A DNA stretch of 64,000 nt from Pilosibacter fragilis (GTDB taxonomy: Bacteria > Bacillota > Clostridia > Lachnospirales > Lachnospiraceae), in contig NZ_JAVYJB010000002.1 in the NCBI RefSeq assembly GCF_032490495.1, positions 186,001 to 250,000 on the forward strand, written 5' to 3'. Each line of letters starts with the position of its first letter. Positions within the stretch are counted from its first letter, which is position 1. This document shows, in pieces, positions 1 through 8,413 of the stretch. The notes under the pieces are model-generated. The model was not told the DNA's origin, ran no database searches, and saw nothing but the letters and a program-made list of their open reading frames with translations. Position numbers and translations under genes: made by a program.

Positions 1-954
1 ACCGAGTGTCAGCATCGGGATCATGGCACCACCGGTTACACCGTTGTTACCACCCTCAGAAGCAGCTACTGCCTCCGGGCTTCCTTTACCGAACTGTTCC
101 GGATGTTTGGACATGCCGCGGGCAGTGTTGTATCCAACGAAGGATCCGATATCGGCACCGGCACCAGGGATGATACCGATCATGGTTCCGATGAGGCCCG
201 TAACCGGAGCAACACGAAGGATCGTCTTCACATCCTCCTTTGTCGGAAGAAGTCTTGTTACGCTCGCATCGATCTCATCCGTGCTGTAGATATCCTCAAT
301 GGTCTCGAAAGCCTGGCTCATCGCGAACAGACCGATCATAACCGGAATGTACTGGATACCGGAGAGAAGGTTTGCGTTGTCTGTGAAACGGATGTAGCTT
401 GTTACGCTGTCGATACCGACAGTAGCTGTTAAGATTCCTAAGAATCCGCAGATCAAGCCCTTTGCCATATTCTCGCCGGAGATGTTGGCAATGATACAGA
501 GTCCGAATACCGCGAGTAAGAAGAACTCAGCAGAGCTGAACTTTAATGCAAGCTTCGCAAGCTGCGGGCTGATGAGCCATAAGCAGAGAACGCTGACAAC
601 ACCGCCCACATAACTGGAAAGTGTTGCGATACCGAGTGCACGTCCTGCCTCACCGCGCTTGGAGAACTGATATCCATCAATAGCGGTTGCAGCAGAGGCC
701 GGTGTACCCGGTGTATGTAAAAGGATCGCGGAAATAGATCCGCCATAGATTGCTCCCACGTAAATTCCAAGTAACATGAGGATACCTGCTGTGGCATCCA
801 TACCGAATGTAAGCGGCAGAAGAAGGGCTACACCCATAGTTGCGGTAAGTCCCGGCAGTGCTCCGATACAGATTCCGGCTGCTACGCCTGCGATCATGTA
901 GAACAGTACCATGGGGCTGAACGCGCTCTGAAATACTTCTAAAAAGAAACTCAT
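1..954 (-). CDS. tctA: TTT transporter large permease TctA, copy 1 (3' end outside window)
   Basis: This is the large, multi-spanning membrane subunit of a tripartite tricarboxylate transporter, which moves an organic or sugar acid across the membrane using an ion gradient and a TctC binding protein. The start is ATG at 952-954 and reads MSFFLEVFQSAFSP. The N-terminal glycine/proline-rich GALPGL segment and the GGNNGVTGGAM segment are typical of TctA. The gene runs off the left edge, so the last third or so is missing. It lies 16 bp after tctB copy 1 and closely resembles the full 490-residue copy at 2873-4345. The two copies differ by scattered, mostly synonymous changes, so this is a real duplicate and not an assembly repeat. 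Confidence 0.93.
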   Translation of the reverse strand, partial: MSFFLEVFQSAFSPMVLFYMIAGVAAGICIGALPGLTATMGVALLLPLTFGMDATAGILMLLGIYVGAIYGGSISAILLHTPGTPASAATAIDGYQFSKRGEAGRALGIATLSSYVGGVVSVLCLWLISPQLAKLALKFSSAEFFLLAVFGLCIIANISGENMAKGLICGFLGILTATVGIDSVTSYIRFTDNANLLSGIQYIPVMIGLFAMSQAFETIEDIYSTDEIDASVTRLLPTKEDVKTILRVAPVTGLIGTMIGIIPGAGADIGSFVGYNTARGMSKHPEQFGKGSPEAVAASEGGNNGVTGGAMIPMLTLG

Positions 955-970
955 TCTGCTACCCCTTTCT

Positions 971-1435
971 TTAAATGCTGAACATACCGAAGTCGATCGG
1001 CACATTCAGGAAGTTCTTGAAAACAAAGTAAATTGCCAGGACTACGATCACGGAGATCAGTGCGTTTTTCCAGAAAGCGCCTTTATGGAACCACTGGCAG
1101 AAAGCGAACAGCATGATCACTGACGGGATGATAAATCCAAGTGTAGATAATACCAGCATGTATACAAGCAGGATCGCCATGGAAATGTATACACGTTTTG
1201 TACCCGGTGTCCACATCGGAAGCTCCGGGAACTGGTCTTTTTTCATCATCAGGGTAACGACGATAAGGCCTACGGAACAGATCAGAAGAAGTGCTGCGAT
1301 GATGCCCGGCCAGAGTCCCGGACCCGGAACGCCTGTACCGTAAGCTTCTGCTCTCGGATAGCCAAGACAGGTAACGATCACATAAACAGCTAAAGCTGCG
1401 CAGATCAGACCTGCGATAATATTTCCTTTTCTCAT
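971..1435 (-). CDS. tctB: TTT transporter small permease TctB, copy 1
   Basis: TctB is the small four-helix membrane subunit that pairs with TctA. The protein is 154 residues with hydrophobic segments near residues 5-25, 35-55, 80-105 and 115-145. A longer reading back to 1522 is possible. The start at MRKGNIIAG (1435) is preferred because it has a GGAG ribosome binding site 7 bp upstream and gives the same length as copy 2. The gene sits between tctC (1544) and tctA (954) in the usual C-B-A order. The two TctB copies differ at only a few positions, mainly in the linker after LMMKK. Confidence 0.9.
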   Translation of the reverse strand: MRKGNIIAGLICAALAVYVIVTCLGYPRAEAYGTGVPGPGLWPGIIAALLLICSVGLIVVTLMMKKDQFPELPMWTPGTKRVYISMAILLVYMLVLSTLGFIIPSVIMLFAFCQWFHKGAFWKNALISVIVVLAIYFVFKNFLNVPIDFGMFSI

Positions 1436-1543
1436 ATTGAAACTCCATTCTAAAACAACTGTCTCACAGAGGTCTCCCTGGGGAAAGCCCTCGCAGACAA
1501 AACCGGGGAGTGGGTTTCCCACTCCCCGTTAAGTCAGTTTACA

Positions 1544-2611
1544 TTACTGTACTTTCAGACCAAGATCTGTAACCAGAGCTGTGTATGTCTCAAGGTCAGA
1601 TTTGATACGCTCCTCAAATGTAGCGCCGTCAAGAACGTCGATCACGTTGTTGGACTTGTTCATGAAGTCAACGAATGCGTCAGACTGTGCTGCCTGAGAG
1701 AAGATCTCATAGAGCTGGTCAACAACCTCGTCCGGAGTATCCTTCGGAACACCAAGACCTCTCCATGTACCAAGAACTACATCGTAACCAGCTTCCTGGC
1801 ATGTCGGAACGTCCGGAATGGAATCAAGACGTTTGTCGTTCATAACTGCAAGAACCTTTAAATCGCCGGACTCAACGTAGTTAGCAACCTCAGCGTAGGA
1901 AACTGCTACTGCGTCAATATGCTCACCAAGAAGGTCTGTGATCGCACCTGCTGCTCCATCGTAAGCAACGTGTTTGAACTGAGCGCCTGTCTCTTTTGCA
2001 AGACCTGCTGCTGCAAGGTGCCAGATCGCGCCGTTACCGGAGTTACCCATGGAAACCTCGTTCTCTTTTGCGTAGTTGATGAAGTCTTCGATCGTGTTGA
2101 AACGGTCATCTTTTGCGTTTACTGTGATCGCTGCACATGCGCTGTTTACCATCATGATCGGTTTGAACATGGAATATGTAAGACCAGCGTTTGTTCCCAT
2201 AGCCTCAAGAGTTGCAAGCTCTACTGTGATCATGGTAACGGTTGTGCCATCAGCCTTAGCGTTTGCGCCAGCGAGCATACCGGTTGCTCCGCCGCCGCCG
2301 GAACGGTTCTCTACGGAGATGTTTTTGAAGGAACCCTTCGCTGCGTCTGCTAAAGCACGCATAACTGTATCGGTACCGCCGCCTGCATCGTAAGGAACGA
2401 TACATGTAACTGTTTTATCCTTCCATGCGGATGTGTCAACGCCAGAAGCTGCTGCCTCTGTTGCTGCCCCCTCAGCTGCTGCAGTTGTCTCTGTTTTTGC
2501 TGCCTCTGTCGCTGCTGCAGTTGTCTCTGTTTTGCTGGAGCTGCTTCCGCAAGCTGTCAGGGAGAGAGCCATAGCTGCTGCCATTGCGAGCGATACTACT
2601 CTTTTTCTCAT
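1544..2611 (-). CDS. tctC: TTT solute-binding lipoprotein TctC, copy 1
   Basis: This is a Bug/TctC-type extracytoplasmic solute receptor of 355 residues. It begins with a lipoprotein signal (MRKRVVSLAMAAAMALSLTAC, written here to Cys21 as positions 1-21), followed by a Ser/Thr/Ala/Glu-rich linker to about residue 60. The binding domain follows with VPYDAGGGTDTVMRA and ENRSGGGGATG, the loops that hold the carboxylate ligand in this family. The ribosome binding site AAGGAG lies 7 bp before the ATG. A sigma-A promoter lies at 2688-2716. The substrate cannot be told from sequence; the nearby eda-dgoK pair points to a sugar acid. The ligand loops are the same in both TctC copies, so they probably bind similar solutes. 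Confidence 0.92.
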   Translation of the reverse strand: MRKRVVSLAMAAAMALSLTACGSSSSKTETTAAATEAAKTETTAAAEGAATEAAASGVDTSAWKDKTVTCIVPYDAGGGTDTVMRALADAAKGSFKNISVENRSGGGGATGMLAGANAKADGTTVTMITVELATLEAMGTNAGLTYSMFKPIMMVNSACAAITVNAKDDRFNTIEDFINYAKENEVSMGNSGNGAIWHLAAAGLAKETGAQFKHVAYDGAAGAITDLLGEHIDAVAVSYAEVANYVESGDLKVLAVMNDKRLDSIPDVPTCQEAGYDVVLGTWRGLGVPKDTPDEVVDQLYEIFSQAAQSDAFVDFMNKSNNVIDVLDGATFEERIKSDLETYTALVTDLGLKVQ

Positions 2612-2687
2612 AAAACTACTCCTTTTCTCTTTCCTAATACTTTCTTAACGATTTTTTAGGTTTCTTTATGAAATTTTTACACGACAT

Positions 2688-2716
2688 ATTGTAGACGTTT
2701 GTGAACAACTTGTCAA
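2688..2716 (-). promoter_or_regulatory. Sigma-A promoter of tct operon copy 1
   Basis: On the minus strand TTGACA (2711-2716), a 17-bp spacer and TACAAT (2688-2693) precede tctC copy 1. It lies after the terminator of the second tct operon, so the two operons can be transcribed separately. Confidence 0.75.
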
Positions 2717-2791
2717 TGGTTTTATGGAAAGTCTTCACAAAAGATACTTTCAATTCCATACGGTTTTTCATGATTTTTGTAGCTTTTTACC

Positions 2792-2843
2792 AAAAAAGGC
2801 GCCCTGACCGTTGGACATTAATTTCAAACCCGGTCAGGGTGCC
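2792..2843 (-). terminator. Intrinsic terminator after tct operon copy 2
   Basis: A 13-bp stem (2798-2810 with 2831-2843, one G-U pair) is followed on the minus strand by six T. It ends the tctCBA copy 2 transcript 30 bp after the tctA stop. The right side is also followed by ATTTTT, so weak activity on the plus strand is possible. Confidence 0.9.
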
Positions 2844-2872
2844 CTGAATTTTTATACATTTTTTCTTAACGG

Positions 2873-4345
2873 TTATTCCGCTTTTTTCTTTATTTGTCCG
2901 CGGACCGCGCCAAACAGGGTGACCGCGATCAGGGCCAGGAAGAACCAGCAGATCGGAGTATTAAAGAATACACCCACATTCCCGCTGGACTTTAAGAGCG
3001 CGGTGCGGAAGTTCTTCTCAGCCATCGGGCCTAAGATCAGGCCGAGAATCGCCGGGCTTGTCGGGATCTTTACTTTACCCATGAGCCAGCCGATCACGCC
3101 TGCAATCAACATCGTTCCCACATCGTAGAAGTTGCTCCTCATCGCATAGCTTCCCACTACGCAGAGGATGAAGATGACCGGTGTGAGGATCGTCTTCGGA
3201 ACGCTGAGTACCTTTGTGAAAAGGCGGATACAGGAGAATCCGAGGAGCACCATGATGGTGTTTGCCACGAACATTCCAAGAAAGATCGTGTAAACGAGAA
3301 CCTTGTTGGTCTTAAAGAGCATCGGTCCCGGGGTAAGACCCTGGATCGTTAACGCGCCGATCATGATAGCTGCTACAGCATCACCCGGAACACCGAGTGT
3401 CAGCATCGGAATCATGGCACCACCGGTTACACCGTTGTTGCCGCCCTCAGAAGCAGCTACGGCCTCCGGGCTTCCTTTTCCGAACAGTTCCGGATGTTTG
3501 GACATGCCGCGGGCGGTGTTGTATCCAACGAAGGATCCGATATCGGCACCTGCACCGGGGATGATACCGATGATGGTTCCGATGAGACCGGTAACCGGAG
3601 CGACCCGGAACATGGTCTTCATATCTTCTTTTGTCGGGAGAAGTCTTGTCACCGTCGCATCGATCTCGTCGGTGCTGTAGATATCCTCGATGGTCTCGAA
3701 GGCCTGGCTCATCGCGAAGAGGCCGATCATGACCGGAATGTACTGGATACCGGAGAGAAGGTTCGCGTTGTCTGTAAAACGAATGTAGCTTGTTACGCTG
3801 TCGATACCAACGGTAGCTGTTAAGATTCCTAAGAATCCACAGATCAGGCCCTTTGCCATGTTCTCACCGGAGATGTTGGCGATGATACAAAGGCCGAATA
3901 CCGCAAGTAAAAAGAACTCAGCCGAGCTGAACTTTAACGCAAGCTTCGCGAGCTGCGGGCTGATGAGCCACAGGCAGAGACAGCTCACAACACCGCCGAT
4001 ATAGCTGGAAAGTGTGGCGATACCGAGCGCGCGCCCCGCCTCACCGCGTTTGGAGAACTGATATCCGTCAATAGCTGTGGCCGCGGATGCCGGTGTACCA
4101 GGCGTATGAAGGAGGATCGCGGAGATAGATCCACCGTAGATCGCGCCGACATAAATCCCAAGCAACATTAAGATACCGGATGTAGCATCCATACCGAAGG
4201 TAAGCGGAAGAAGAAGTGCTACACCCATTGTTGCGGTCAGTCCCGGAAGTGCTCCGATGCAGATACCCGCCGCAACGCCCGCGAACATGTAGAATAAGAC
4301 CATCGGGCTGAACGCTGACTGTACAACTTCAAGAAAGAAACTCAT
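2873..4345 (-). CDS. tctA: TTT transporter large permease TctA, copy 2
   Basis: This is the complete large membrane subunit of a tripartite tricarboxylate transporter, 490 residues, the normal family length. About a dozen hydrophobic segments span the protein. Family landmarks are GICIGALPGLTATMG (about residues 28-42), the GGISAILLHTPGTP-type loop and the SEGGNNGVTGGAM stretch near residue 310. It follows tctB copy 2 after a 12-bp gap and is followed by a strong terminator. It is nearly the same protein as the truncated copy at the window start. Confidence 0.95.
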   Translation of the reverse strand: MSFFLEVVQSAFSPMVLFYMFAGVAAGICIGALPGLTATMGVALLLPLTFGMDATSGILMLLGIYVGAIYGGSISAILLHTPGTPASAATAIDGYQFSKRGEAGRALGIATLSSYIGGVVSCLCLWLISPQLAKLALKFSSAEFFLLAVFGLCIIANISGENMAKGLICGFLGILTATVGIDSVTSYIRFTDNANLLSGIQYIPVMIGLFAMSQAFETIEDIYSTDEIDATVTRLLPTKEDMKTMFRVAPVTGLIGTIIGIIPGAGADIGSFVGYNTARGMSKHPELFGKGSPEAVAASEGGNNGVTGGAMIPMLTLGVPGDAVAAIMIGALTIQGLTPGPMLFKTNKVLVYTIFLGMFVANTIMVLLGFSCIRLFTKVLSVPKTILTPVIFILCVVGSYAMRSNFYDVGTMLIAGVIGWLMGKVKIPTSPAILGLILGPMAEKNFRTALLKSSGNVGVFFNTPICWFFLALIAVTLFGAVRGQIKKKAE

Positions 4346-4357
4346 ATCTCAGCCCTC

Positions 4358-4822
4358 CTATATGCTGAACATACCGAAATCGATCGGCACGTTCAGGAAA
4401 TTTTTGAATACATAGTAGATCACAAGGATCACCGCGATGGAGATCACCGCATTTTTCCAGACGGCCCCTCTGTGGAACCACTGGCAGAACGCAAACAGCA
4501 TGATCACAGACGGGATGATGAATCCAACCGTGGACAACACCAACATGTAAACCAGCAGGATCGCCATGGAAATGTACACACGCTTTGTTCCCGGTGTCCA
4601 CATCGGAAGCTCCGGGAGATCTTCTTTTTTCATCATCAGGGTTCCGGCGATCAGACCGACCGAGCAGATGAGGAGAAGCGCCGCGATGATGCCCGGCCAG
4701 AGTCCCGGACCCGGAACACCTGTACCGTAAGCTTCCGCCCTCGGATAACCGAGACATGTCACGATGACATAGAGGGCAACTGCCGCGCAGACAATGCCCG
4801 CAATAATATTTCCTTTTCTCAT
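4358..4822 (-). CDS. tctB: TTT transporter small permease TctB, copy 2
   Basis: Small membrane subunit of the second TTT transporter, 154 residues, starting MRKGNIIAGIVCAAV. It has the same four hydrophobic segments as copy 1, and differs mainly in short stretches around residues 60-70 and 120-140. The start at 4822 is kept rather than an upstream in-frame start at 4907 because it matches copy 1 exactly. There is a 113-bp gap to the upstream tctC copy 2, whereas the gap to tctA copy 2 is 12 bp. The function is inferred to be structural support of TctA; little is known about TctB in general. Confidence 0.9.
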   Translation of the reverse strand: MRKGNIIAGIVCAAVALYVIVTCLGYPRAEAYGTGVPGPGLWPGIIAALLLICSVGLIAGTLMMKKEDLPELPMWTPGTKRVYISMAILLVYMLVLSTVGFIIPSVIMLFAFCQWFHRGAVWKNAVISIAVILVIYYVFKNFLNVPIDFGMFSI

Positions 4823-4935
4823 AGCTGAGACCTCGATTCTTCATAATATCGTTTTCTGCCGAACCCGGAAATTGTTTCCTCCAGCAGAGCCTCCAGATGG
4901 GAACCACGGCTGATACCGCGGCTCCCTTTTGATAT

Positions 4936-5994
4936 TTACTGAATCTTTAATCCGAGATCGGTTACAAGAGCCTTGTAAGTGTCAAGGTCAGCAATGATCC
5001 TGTCCTCGAAGCTCGGTCCATCCATGATATCGATCACATTGTTAGACTTGTTCATGAAATCAACGAACGCGTCGGACTGTGCCGCGTCAGAGAAGATTTG
5101 GTAAAGCTGCTCTACGACGTAATCCGGTGTGCCTGCCGGAACGCCGAGGCCTCTCCATGTACCGAGAACTACATTGTAACCGGCTTCTTTACATGTCGGA
5201 ACATCCGGGATCGCGTCGAGACGCTTATCATTCATAACTGCAAGGACCTTTAAATCTCCGGATTCAACATAGTTTGCAACCTCTGCGTAGGAAACCGCTA
5301 CCGCATCGATATGCTCACCGAGAAGGTCTGTGATCGCACCTGCTGCTCCGTCGTAAGCGACATGCTTGAACTTCGCCCCTGTCTCCTTTGCAAGGCCTGC
5401 CGCAGCAAGATGCCAGATCGCGCCGTTACCGGAATTGCCCATGGAGACCTCGTTCTCCTTCGCGTAGTTGATGAAATCCTCGATGGTGTTGAAACGGTCG
5501 TCCTTCGCGTTTACCGTGATGGCAGAGCATGCGCTGTTTACCATCATGATCGGCTTGAACATGGAATATGTAAGTCCTGCGTTTGTCCCCATAGCCTCAA
5601 GTGTCGCGAGCTCTACCGTGATCATGGTAACGGTAGTTCCGTCTGCCGTGGCATTGGCACCCGCGAGCATGCCTGTCGCTCCGCCGCCGCCGGAACGGTT
5701 TTCAACGGAAATATTCTTGAAGGAGCCCTTCGCTGCGTCTGCTAAGGCACGCATAACTGTATCGGTACCGCCGCCTGCATCGTAAGGAACGATACATGTA
5801 ACCGTCTTATTCTTCCAGTCGGATACATCCACGCCGGAACCGTCAGCCTCTTTGCTCTCTGTATTTGCATTTTCAGCAGCTTTCGTCTCCTCGGCAGCTG
5901 CCGTTGTCTCTGTTGTGGTGGAATTACCGCTGCATGCGGTGAGGGATGCCGCCATTACTGCGGCGAGGGCCAGGCTTAATACTCGTTTTTTCAT
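4936..5994 (-). CDS. tctC: TTT solute-binding lipoprotein TctC, copy 2
   Basis: Extracytoplasmic solute receptor of the second TTT system, 352 residues. The lipobox is LTAC near residue 21 in MKKRVLSLALAAVMAASLTAC (positions 1-21), followed by a Thr/Glu/Ala-rich linker and the VPYDAGGGTDTV and ENRSGGGGATG binding loops. The mature domain is very close to copy 1. The signal peptide, linker and last 80 residues diverge most (for example GVPAGTPDYVVEQLYQ here against GVPKDTPDEVVDQLYE in copy 1). It has its own sigma-A promoter at 6078-6106. The pattern suggests an old tandem duplication under selection to keep ligand binding. Confidence 0.92.
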   Translation of the reverse strand: MKKRVLSLALAAVMAASLTACSGNSTTTETTAAAEETKAAENANTESKEADGSGVDVSDWKNKTVTCIVPYDAGGGTDTVMRALADAAKGSFKNISVENRSGGGGATGMLAGANATADGTTVTMITVELATLEAMGTNAGLTYSMFKPIMMVNSACSAITVNAKDDRFNTIEDFINYAKENEVSMGNSGNGAIWHLAAAGLAKETGAKFKHVAYDGAAGAITDLLGEHIDAVAVSYAEVANYVESGDLKVLAVMNDKRLDAIPDVPTCKEAGYNVVLGTWRGLGVPAGTPDYVVEQLYQIFSDAAQSDAFVDFMNKSNNVIDIMDGPSFEDRIIADLDTYKALVTDLGLKIQ

Positions 5995-6077
5995 AACAAG
6001 TCTCTCCTTTTTAGATATTTTCTTCTGAATCTCTTCCCATTTTTTTCAGAAAGTTTAGAGATTCTTTATACATATCT

Positions 6078-6106
6078 ATTTTAGGAAAACCAGCCCTTGC
6101 CGTCAA
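6078..6106 (-). promoter_or_regulatory. Sigma-A promoter of tct operon copy 2
   Basis: TTGACG (6101-6106), a 17-bp spacer and TAAAAT (6078-6083) on the minus strand, about 80 bp upstream of tctC copy 2. The promoter lies in the 192-bp gap after dgoK, in which I see no strong terminator, so read-through from eda-dgoK is possible. Confidence 0.65.
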
Positions 6107-6186
6107 GCTGTCAGGCGCTTAGAACGTGTTAAGTTGTGTGATAGATCAATAAAATTGATGTGAATTCTGTCTGAGTTTTCGTAATT

Positions 6187-7197
6187 TTACTTATTTTTTT
6201 CTGTCAGAGATACAATATGCAGGGCTCCTTTGGCAGATGTAGGAACGGAGTCCTTCGGGATGAATTCCGTCACATGCCTAAAGAAATTCTCCTTAGCGAA
6301 GAGGTCCATGAGAGCTTCTCTCAGGGGATTCTTCCCGTAGATCACAACCGTTGTATCAGCATCGCATTTTAACGCGCTGCTGTTCTTTACGGCCTCCATA
6401 TCGTTCTGTAAGACAGCGCCGAGAACATAGCTTGCGATCTTCGTCTTATCCGGCTCCGCGAAGGTATTTAAGATCCTTGCAGAGAAACATGCGCGGCCGA
6501 TTCCCGTCTTCCTGGCAGTCTCGTATCCCGCGAGAACATACTCTTTCGCATAAGTCTCCTCAGAAGCGAAGGAATGTCCAACCGCATCCGCGATCAGGGT
6601 ATCGTTTGTGATAACGGAGAGGAGCTCTCCCGTGATCGTTGTGAGGCAGCCAGTGATCTTTCCGTCGCGGTCCACGGAGACAAACTTCGTGTGGGAACCA
6701 GGAAGAACGAGAAGATACGGTTGTCCCTTTGGAAGGCTCTCGATCACAGCAACGGTCTCAACCTCCTCGCCGCGCATCATATCCATCGACTCGAAGGTCG
6801 TAAGATCCAACTTTCCGTCGCGGTTTTTCACTCCCGGGATAAAGAGGATCGGGAGCGGGCATACATCCTCGATAAGAACACTCTTTGCCGCCTTCGCAAG
6901 GTCCTCTGCAGATGCCGGGGCAACCACGTGAGGGATCTCTGTGAGTCCCACGTTGGAGGTGATCATTCCGGACGCAGCGACCTGCTTTACATCGTCATAT
7001 GTAATATCAGCCTGCTTTAAGACATCCTCAAGACAGCCCTTGATTGCTGCCTTTAAGCGGTTATTGTTACCGTCGATAGCGGTGATGCGGACACCGATCT
7101 CGGATTTTGCGGATGCCACCGCCTCATATTTCTCATTAAACAGGTACACACGGGTATTCGTTGTTCCTGTGTCGATCGTGATCGTATAGTTTTTCAT
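6187..7197 (-). CDS. dgoK: 2-keto-3-deoxygalactonokinase-like kinase (DgoK family)
   Basis: A 336-residue cytoplasmic sugar-acid kinase of the DgoK family, which phosphorylates 2-keto-3-deoxygalactonate (or a related acid) with ATP ahead of aldol cleavage. The N-terminal ITIDTGTTNTRVYLF is the phosphate-1 loop of the actin-like ATPase fold, and LVLPGSHTKFVSVDRDGKI is the DgoK-type central motif. The length fits the family. It follows the eda-like aldolase after 23 bp, so the two are probably co-transcribed. The exact epimer used is not decidable, and the galactonate dehydratase that would complete the pathway is not in the window. Confidence 0.88.
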   Translation of the reverse strand: MKNYTITIDTGTTNTRVYLFNEKYEAVASAKSEIGVRITAIDGNNNRLKAAIKGCLEDVLKQADITYDDVKQVAASGMITSNVGLTEIPHVVAPASAEDLAKAAKSVLIEDVCPLPILFIPGVKNRDGKLDLTTFESMDMMRGEEVETVAVIESLPKGQPYLLVLPGSHTKFVSVDRDGKITGCLTTITGELLSVITNDTLIADAVGHSFASEETYAKEYVLAGYETARKTGIGRACFSARILNTFAEPDKTKIASYVLGAVLQNDMEAVKNSSALKCDADTTVVIYGKNPLREALMDLFAKENFFRHVTEFIPKDSVPTSAKGALHIVSLTEKNK

Positions 7198-7220
7198 TTT
7201 ATGACTGCTCTCCTGTTGTT

Positions 7221-7871
7221 TTAGTTCTCTGCTGCTTTTACATAAACCTCAGCCAAGACCTTCAACTCATCGTATCTGCCCTCTTCGATCATCTTCTTGT
7301 TTGTAAGGCTGGAACCGATTCCAAGACCGATAAAGCCAGCTTTTAAGAAGTCTGGAAGGTTCTTGTCATCCACACCGCCAACTGCGATCATCGGAACGTT
7401 GTTGATTGGTGCCATGACAGCCTTACAGTAAGAAAGACCAAGGTTTCCTGCCGGGAAAAGTTTTACAACAGATGCGCCGTAACGGTAAGCGTCAGCGATT
7501 TCAGACGGAGTCATAGCGCCCGGAATTGACTCAAGACCGCATGCTACAGTCTCTTTAATTACAGTCTCGTCCACATTCGGAGCAAGTACGAAGGATGCGC
7601 CTGCCTCTTTCGCCGCACGAACTTCCTCCACAGACATCACGGTTCCGGCTCCGATCACCATCTTGTCCCCCAGCGCCTCGCGGACTGCGCGGATAGCGTT
7701 CGGTGTATCAATGAGCTTTGTCTCGGATTTCTGGTTAAAAGTGATCTCTAAAAGGCGGATTCCGCCATCATATAATGCCTTTGCAACATCAACGATCTTC
7801 TCGGACGGCACACCTCTTAAAATTGCGATGATCTTGTGTTCTTTGATCAGACTTTCAATTTTCTTCTCCAT
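7221..7871 (-). CDS. eda: KDPG/KDPGal aldolase
   Basis: A 216-residue class I aldolase that cleaves 2-keto-3-deoxy-6-phospho-sugar acids to pyruvate and glyceraldehyde 3-phosphate. The motifs IIAILRGV, LLEITFN (catalytic Glu), MVIGAGTVMS and SVVKLFPAGNLG (Schiff-base Lys) are all present in order. The start MEKKIESL at 7871 is preferred to an in-frame start 84 bp upstream because GGAGG lies about 10 bp before it, and the upstream reading runs through a repeat element. It is the first gene of the eda-dgoK pair. It could serve the galactonate or the gluconate/uronate branch; the neighbouring kinase favours galactonate-type acids. Confidence 0.9.
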   Translation of the reverse strand: MEKKIESLIKEHKIIAILRGVPSEKIVDVAKALYDGGIRLLEITFNQKSETKLIDTPNAIRAVREALGDKMVIGAGTVMSVEEVRAAKEAGASFVLAPNVDETVIKETVACGLESIPGAMTPSEIADAYRYGASVVKLFPAGNLGLSYCKAVMAPINNVPMIAVGGVDDKNLPDFLKAGFIGLGIGSSLTNKKMIEEGRYDELKVLAEVYVKAAEN

Positions 7872-7903
7872 GATTTTTCTTCCTCCGAATTGTATAGTTT
7901 GCT

Positions 7904-7953
7904 TGTAACTGCGCAGCAGGTCTGCACGCCTGCTGCGCTGACCGCAAGAAAAC
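7904..7953 (-). repeat. Partial copy D of dispersed three-hairpin repeat
   Basis: On the minus strand this piece reads TTTTCTTGCGGTCAGCGCAG and continues to TGCGCAGTTAC. It matches the right third of the elements at 44242-44380 and 52548-52680. Its hairpin is longer here: 10 bp from GCGCAGCAGG with CCTGCTGCGC. It lies in the eda leader between promoter and ribosome binding site, so it would be transcribed. Confidence 0.7.
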
Positions 7954-7983
7954 AATCATTATATTTTATATTTATTTTCTAAT

Positions 7984-8012
7984 AGTATAATACTCATACC
8001 TGCATCCGGCAA
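7984..8012 (-). promoter_or_regulatory. Sigma-A promoter of eda-dgoK
   Basis: TTGCCG (8007-8012), 17-bp spacer, TATACT (7984-7989) on the minus strand. It implies a leader of about 105 nt that contains the hairpin repeat at 7904-7953. No catabolite (cre) or GntR-type operator was recognised. Confidence 0.6.
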
Positions 8013-8045
8013 CTGAATTTTTATCCACTGCGAGTATCCATATCA

Positions 8046-8084
8046 GGCAAAAGAAAAAGGAGCCATCCCTAAAGGAACAGCCCC
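8046..8084 (-). terminator. Intrinsic terminator of rpsU
   Basis: An 11-bp stem with several G-U pairs (8059-8069 with 8074-8084), 4-nt loop, followed on the minus strand by TTTTTCTTTT. It starts 11 bp after the rpsU stop codon. Confidence 0.8.
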
Positions 8085-8094
8085 TGTACGCTTA

Positions 8095-8271
8095 TTAGTT
8101 GTACTTGCGCTTTCTTGCCGCTTCAGACTTCTTTTTACGTCTTACGCTCGGCTTCTCATAATGCTCTCTTTTACGAATCTCCTGCTGAATACCTGCCTTT
8201 GCGCAGTTTCTTTTGAATCTGCGTAAAGCGCTGTCCAGACTTTCGTTATCTTTAACGATTACGTTTGACAT
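8095..8271 (-). CDS. rpsU: 30S ribosomal protein S21
   Basis: A 58-residue ribosomal protein of the small subunit, beginning MSNVIVKDNESLDSALRRF and ending in the basic tail ARKRKYN. The order acidic start, RRFKR helix, then Lys/Arg-rich C-terminus is diagnostic of bS21, and the length is normal. The ribosome binding site GGAGGGAGG lies upstream and touches a leader hairpin at 8293-8321. It is a single-gene unit here with its own promoter (8348-8375) and terminator (8046-8084), next to alaS but separated from it by another terminator. Confidence 0.96.
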   Translation of the reverse strand: MSNVIVKDNESLDSALRRFKRNCAKAGIQQEIRKREHYEKPSVRRKKKSEAARKRKYN

Positions 8272-8292
8272 AGCTCACACCTAACCTCCCTC

Positions 8293-8321
8293 CAGTTGTG
8301 TAATTGTGCATAATACAACTG
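8293..8321 (-). other. Hairpin in the rpsU leader next to the ribosome binding site
   Basis: CAGTTGT (8293-8299) pairs with ACAACTG (8315-8321), with an AT-rich 15-nt interior. The stem ends two bases before the GGAGGGAGG ribosome binding site in the mRNA. A role in translational control of S21 is a guess. Confidence 0.5.
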
Positions 8322-8347
8322 TTTGGGTATTTTTTAGCACTGGTATG

Positions 8348-8375
8348 ATTATATCATAAATTACACATTCGTCAA
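8348..8375 (-). promoter_or_regulatory. Sigma-A promoter of rpsU
   Basis: TTGACG (8370-8375), 16-bp spacer, perfect TATAAT (8348-8353) on the minus strand. Confidence 0.75.
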
Positions 8376-8413
8376 CCTATTTTTACTAGAAAAATGCATT
8401 TTTTTCAAATTTA

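Noticed and set aside
1..4345. Tandem tctCBA copies as an assembly artefact
   Set aside because: The copies differ throughout at synonymous sites and in the TctC signal and linker, and a unique terminator and promoter lie between them.
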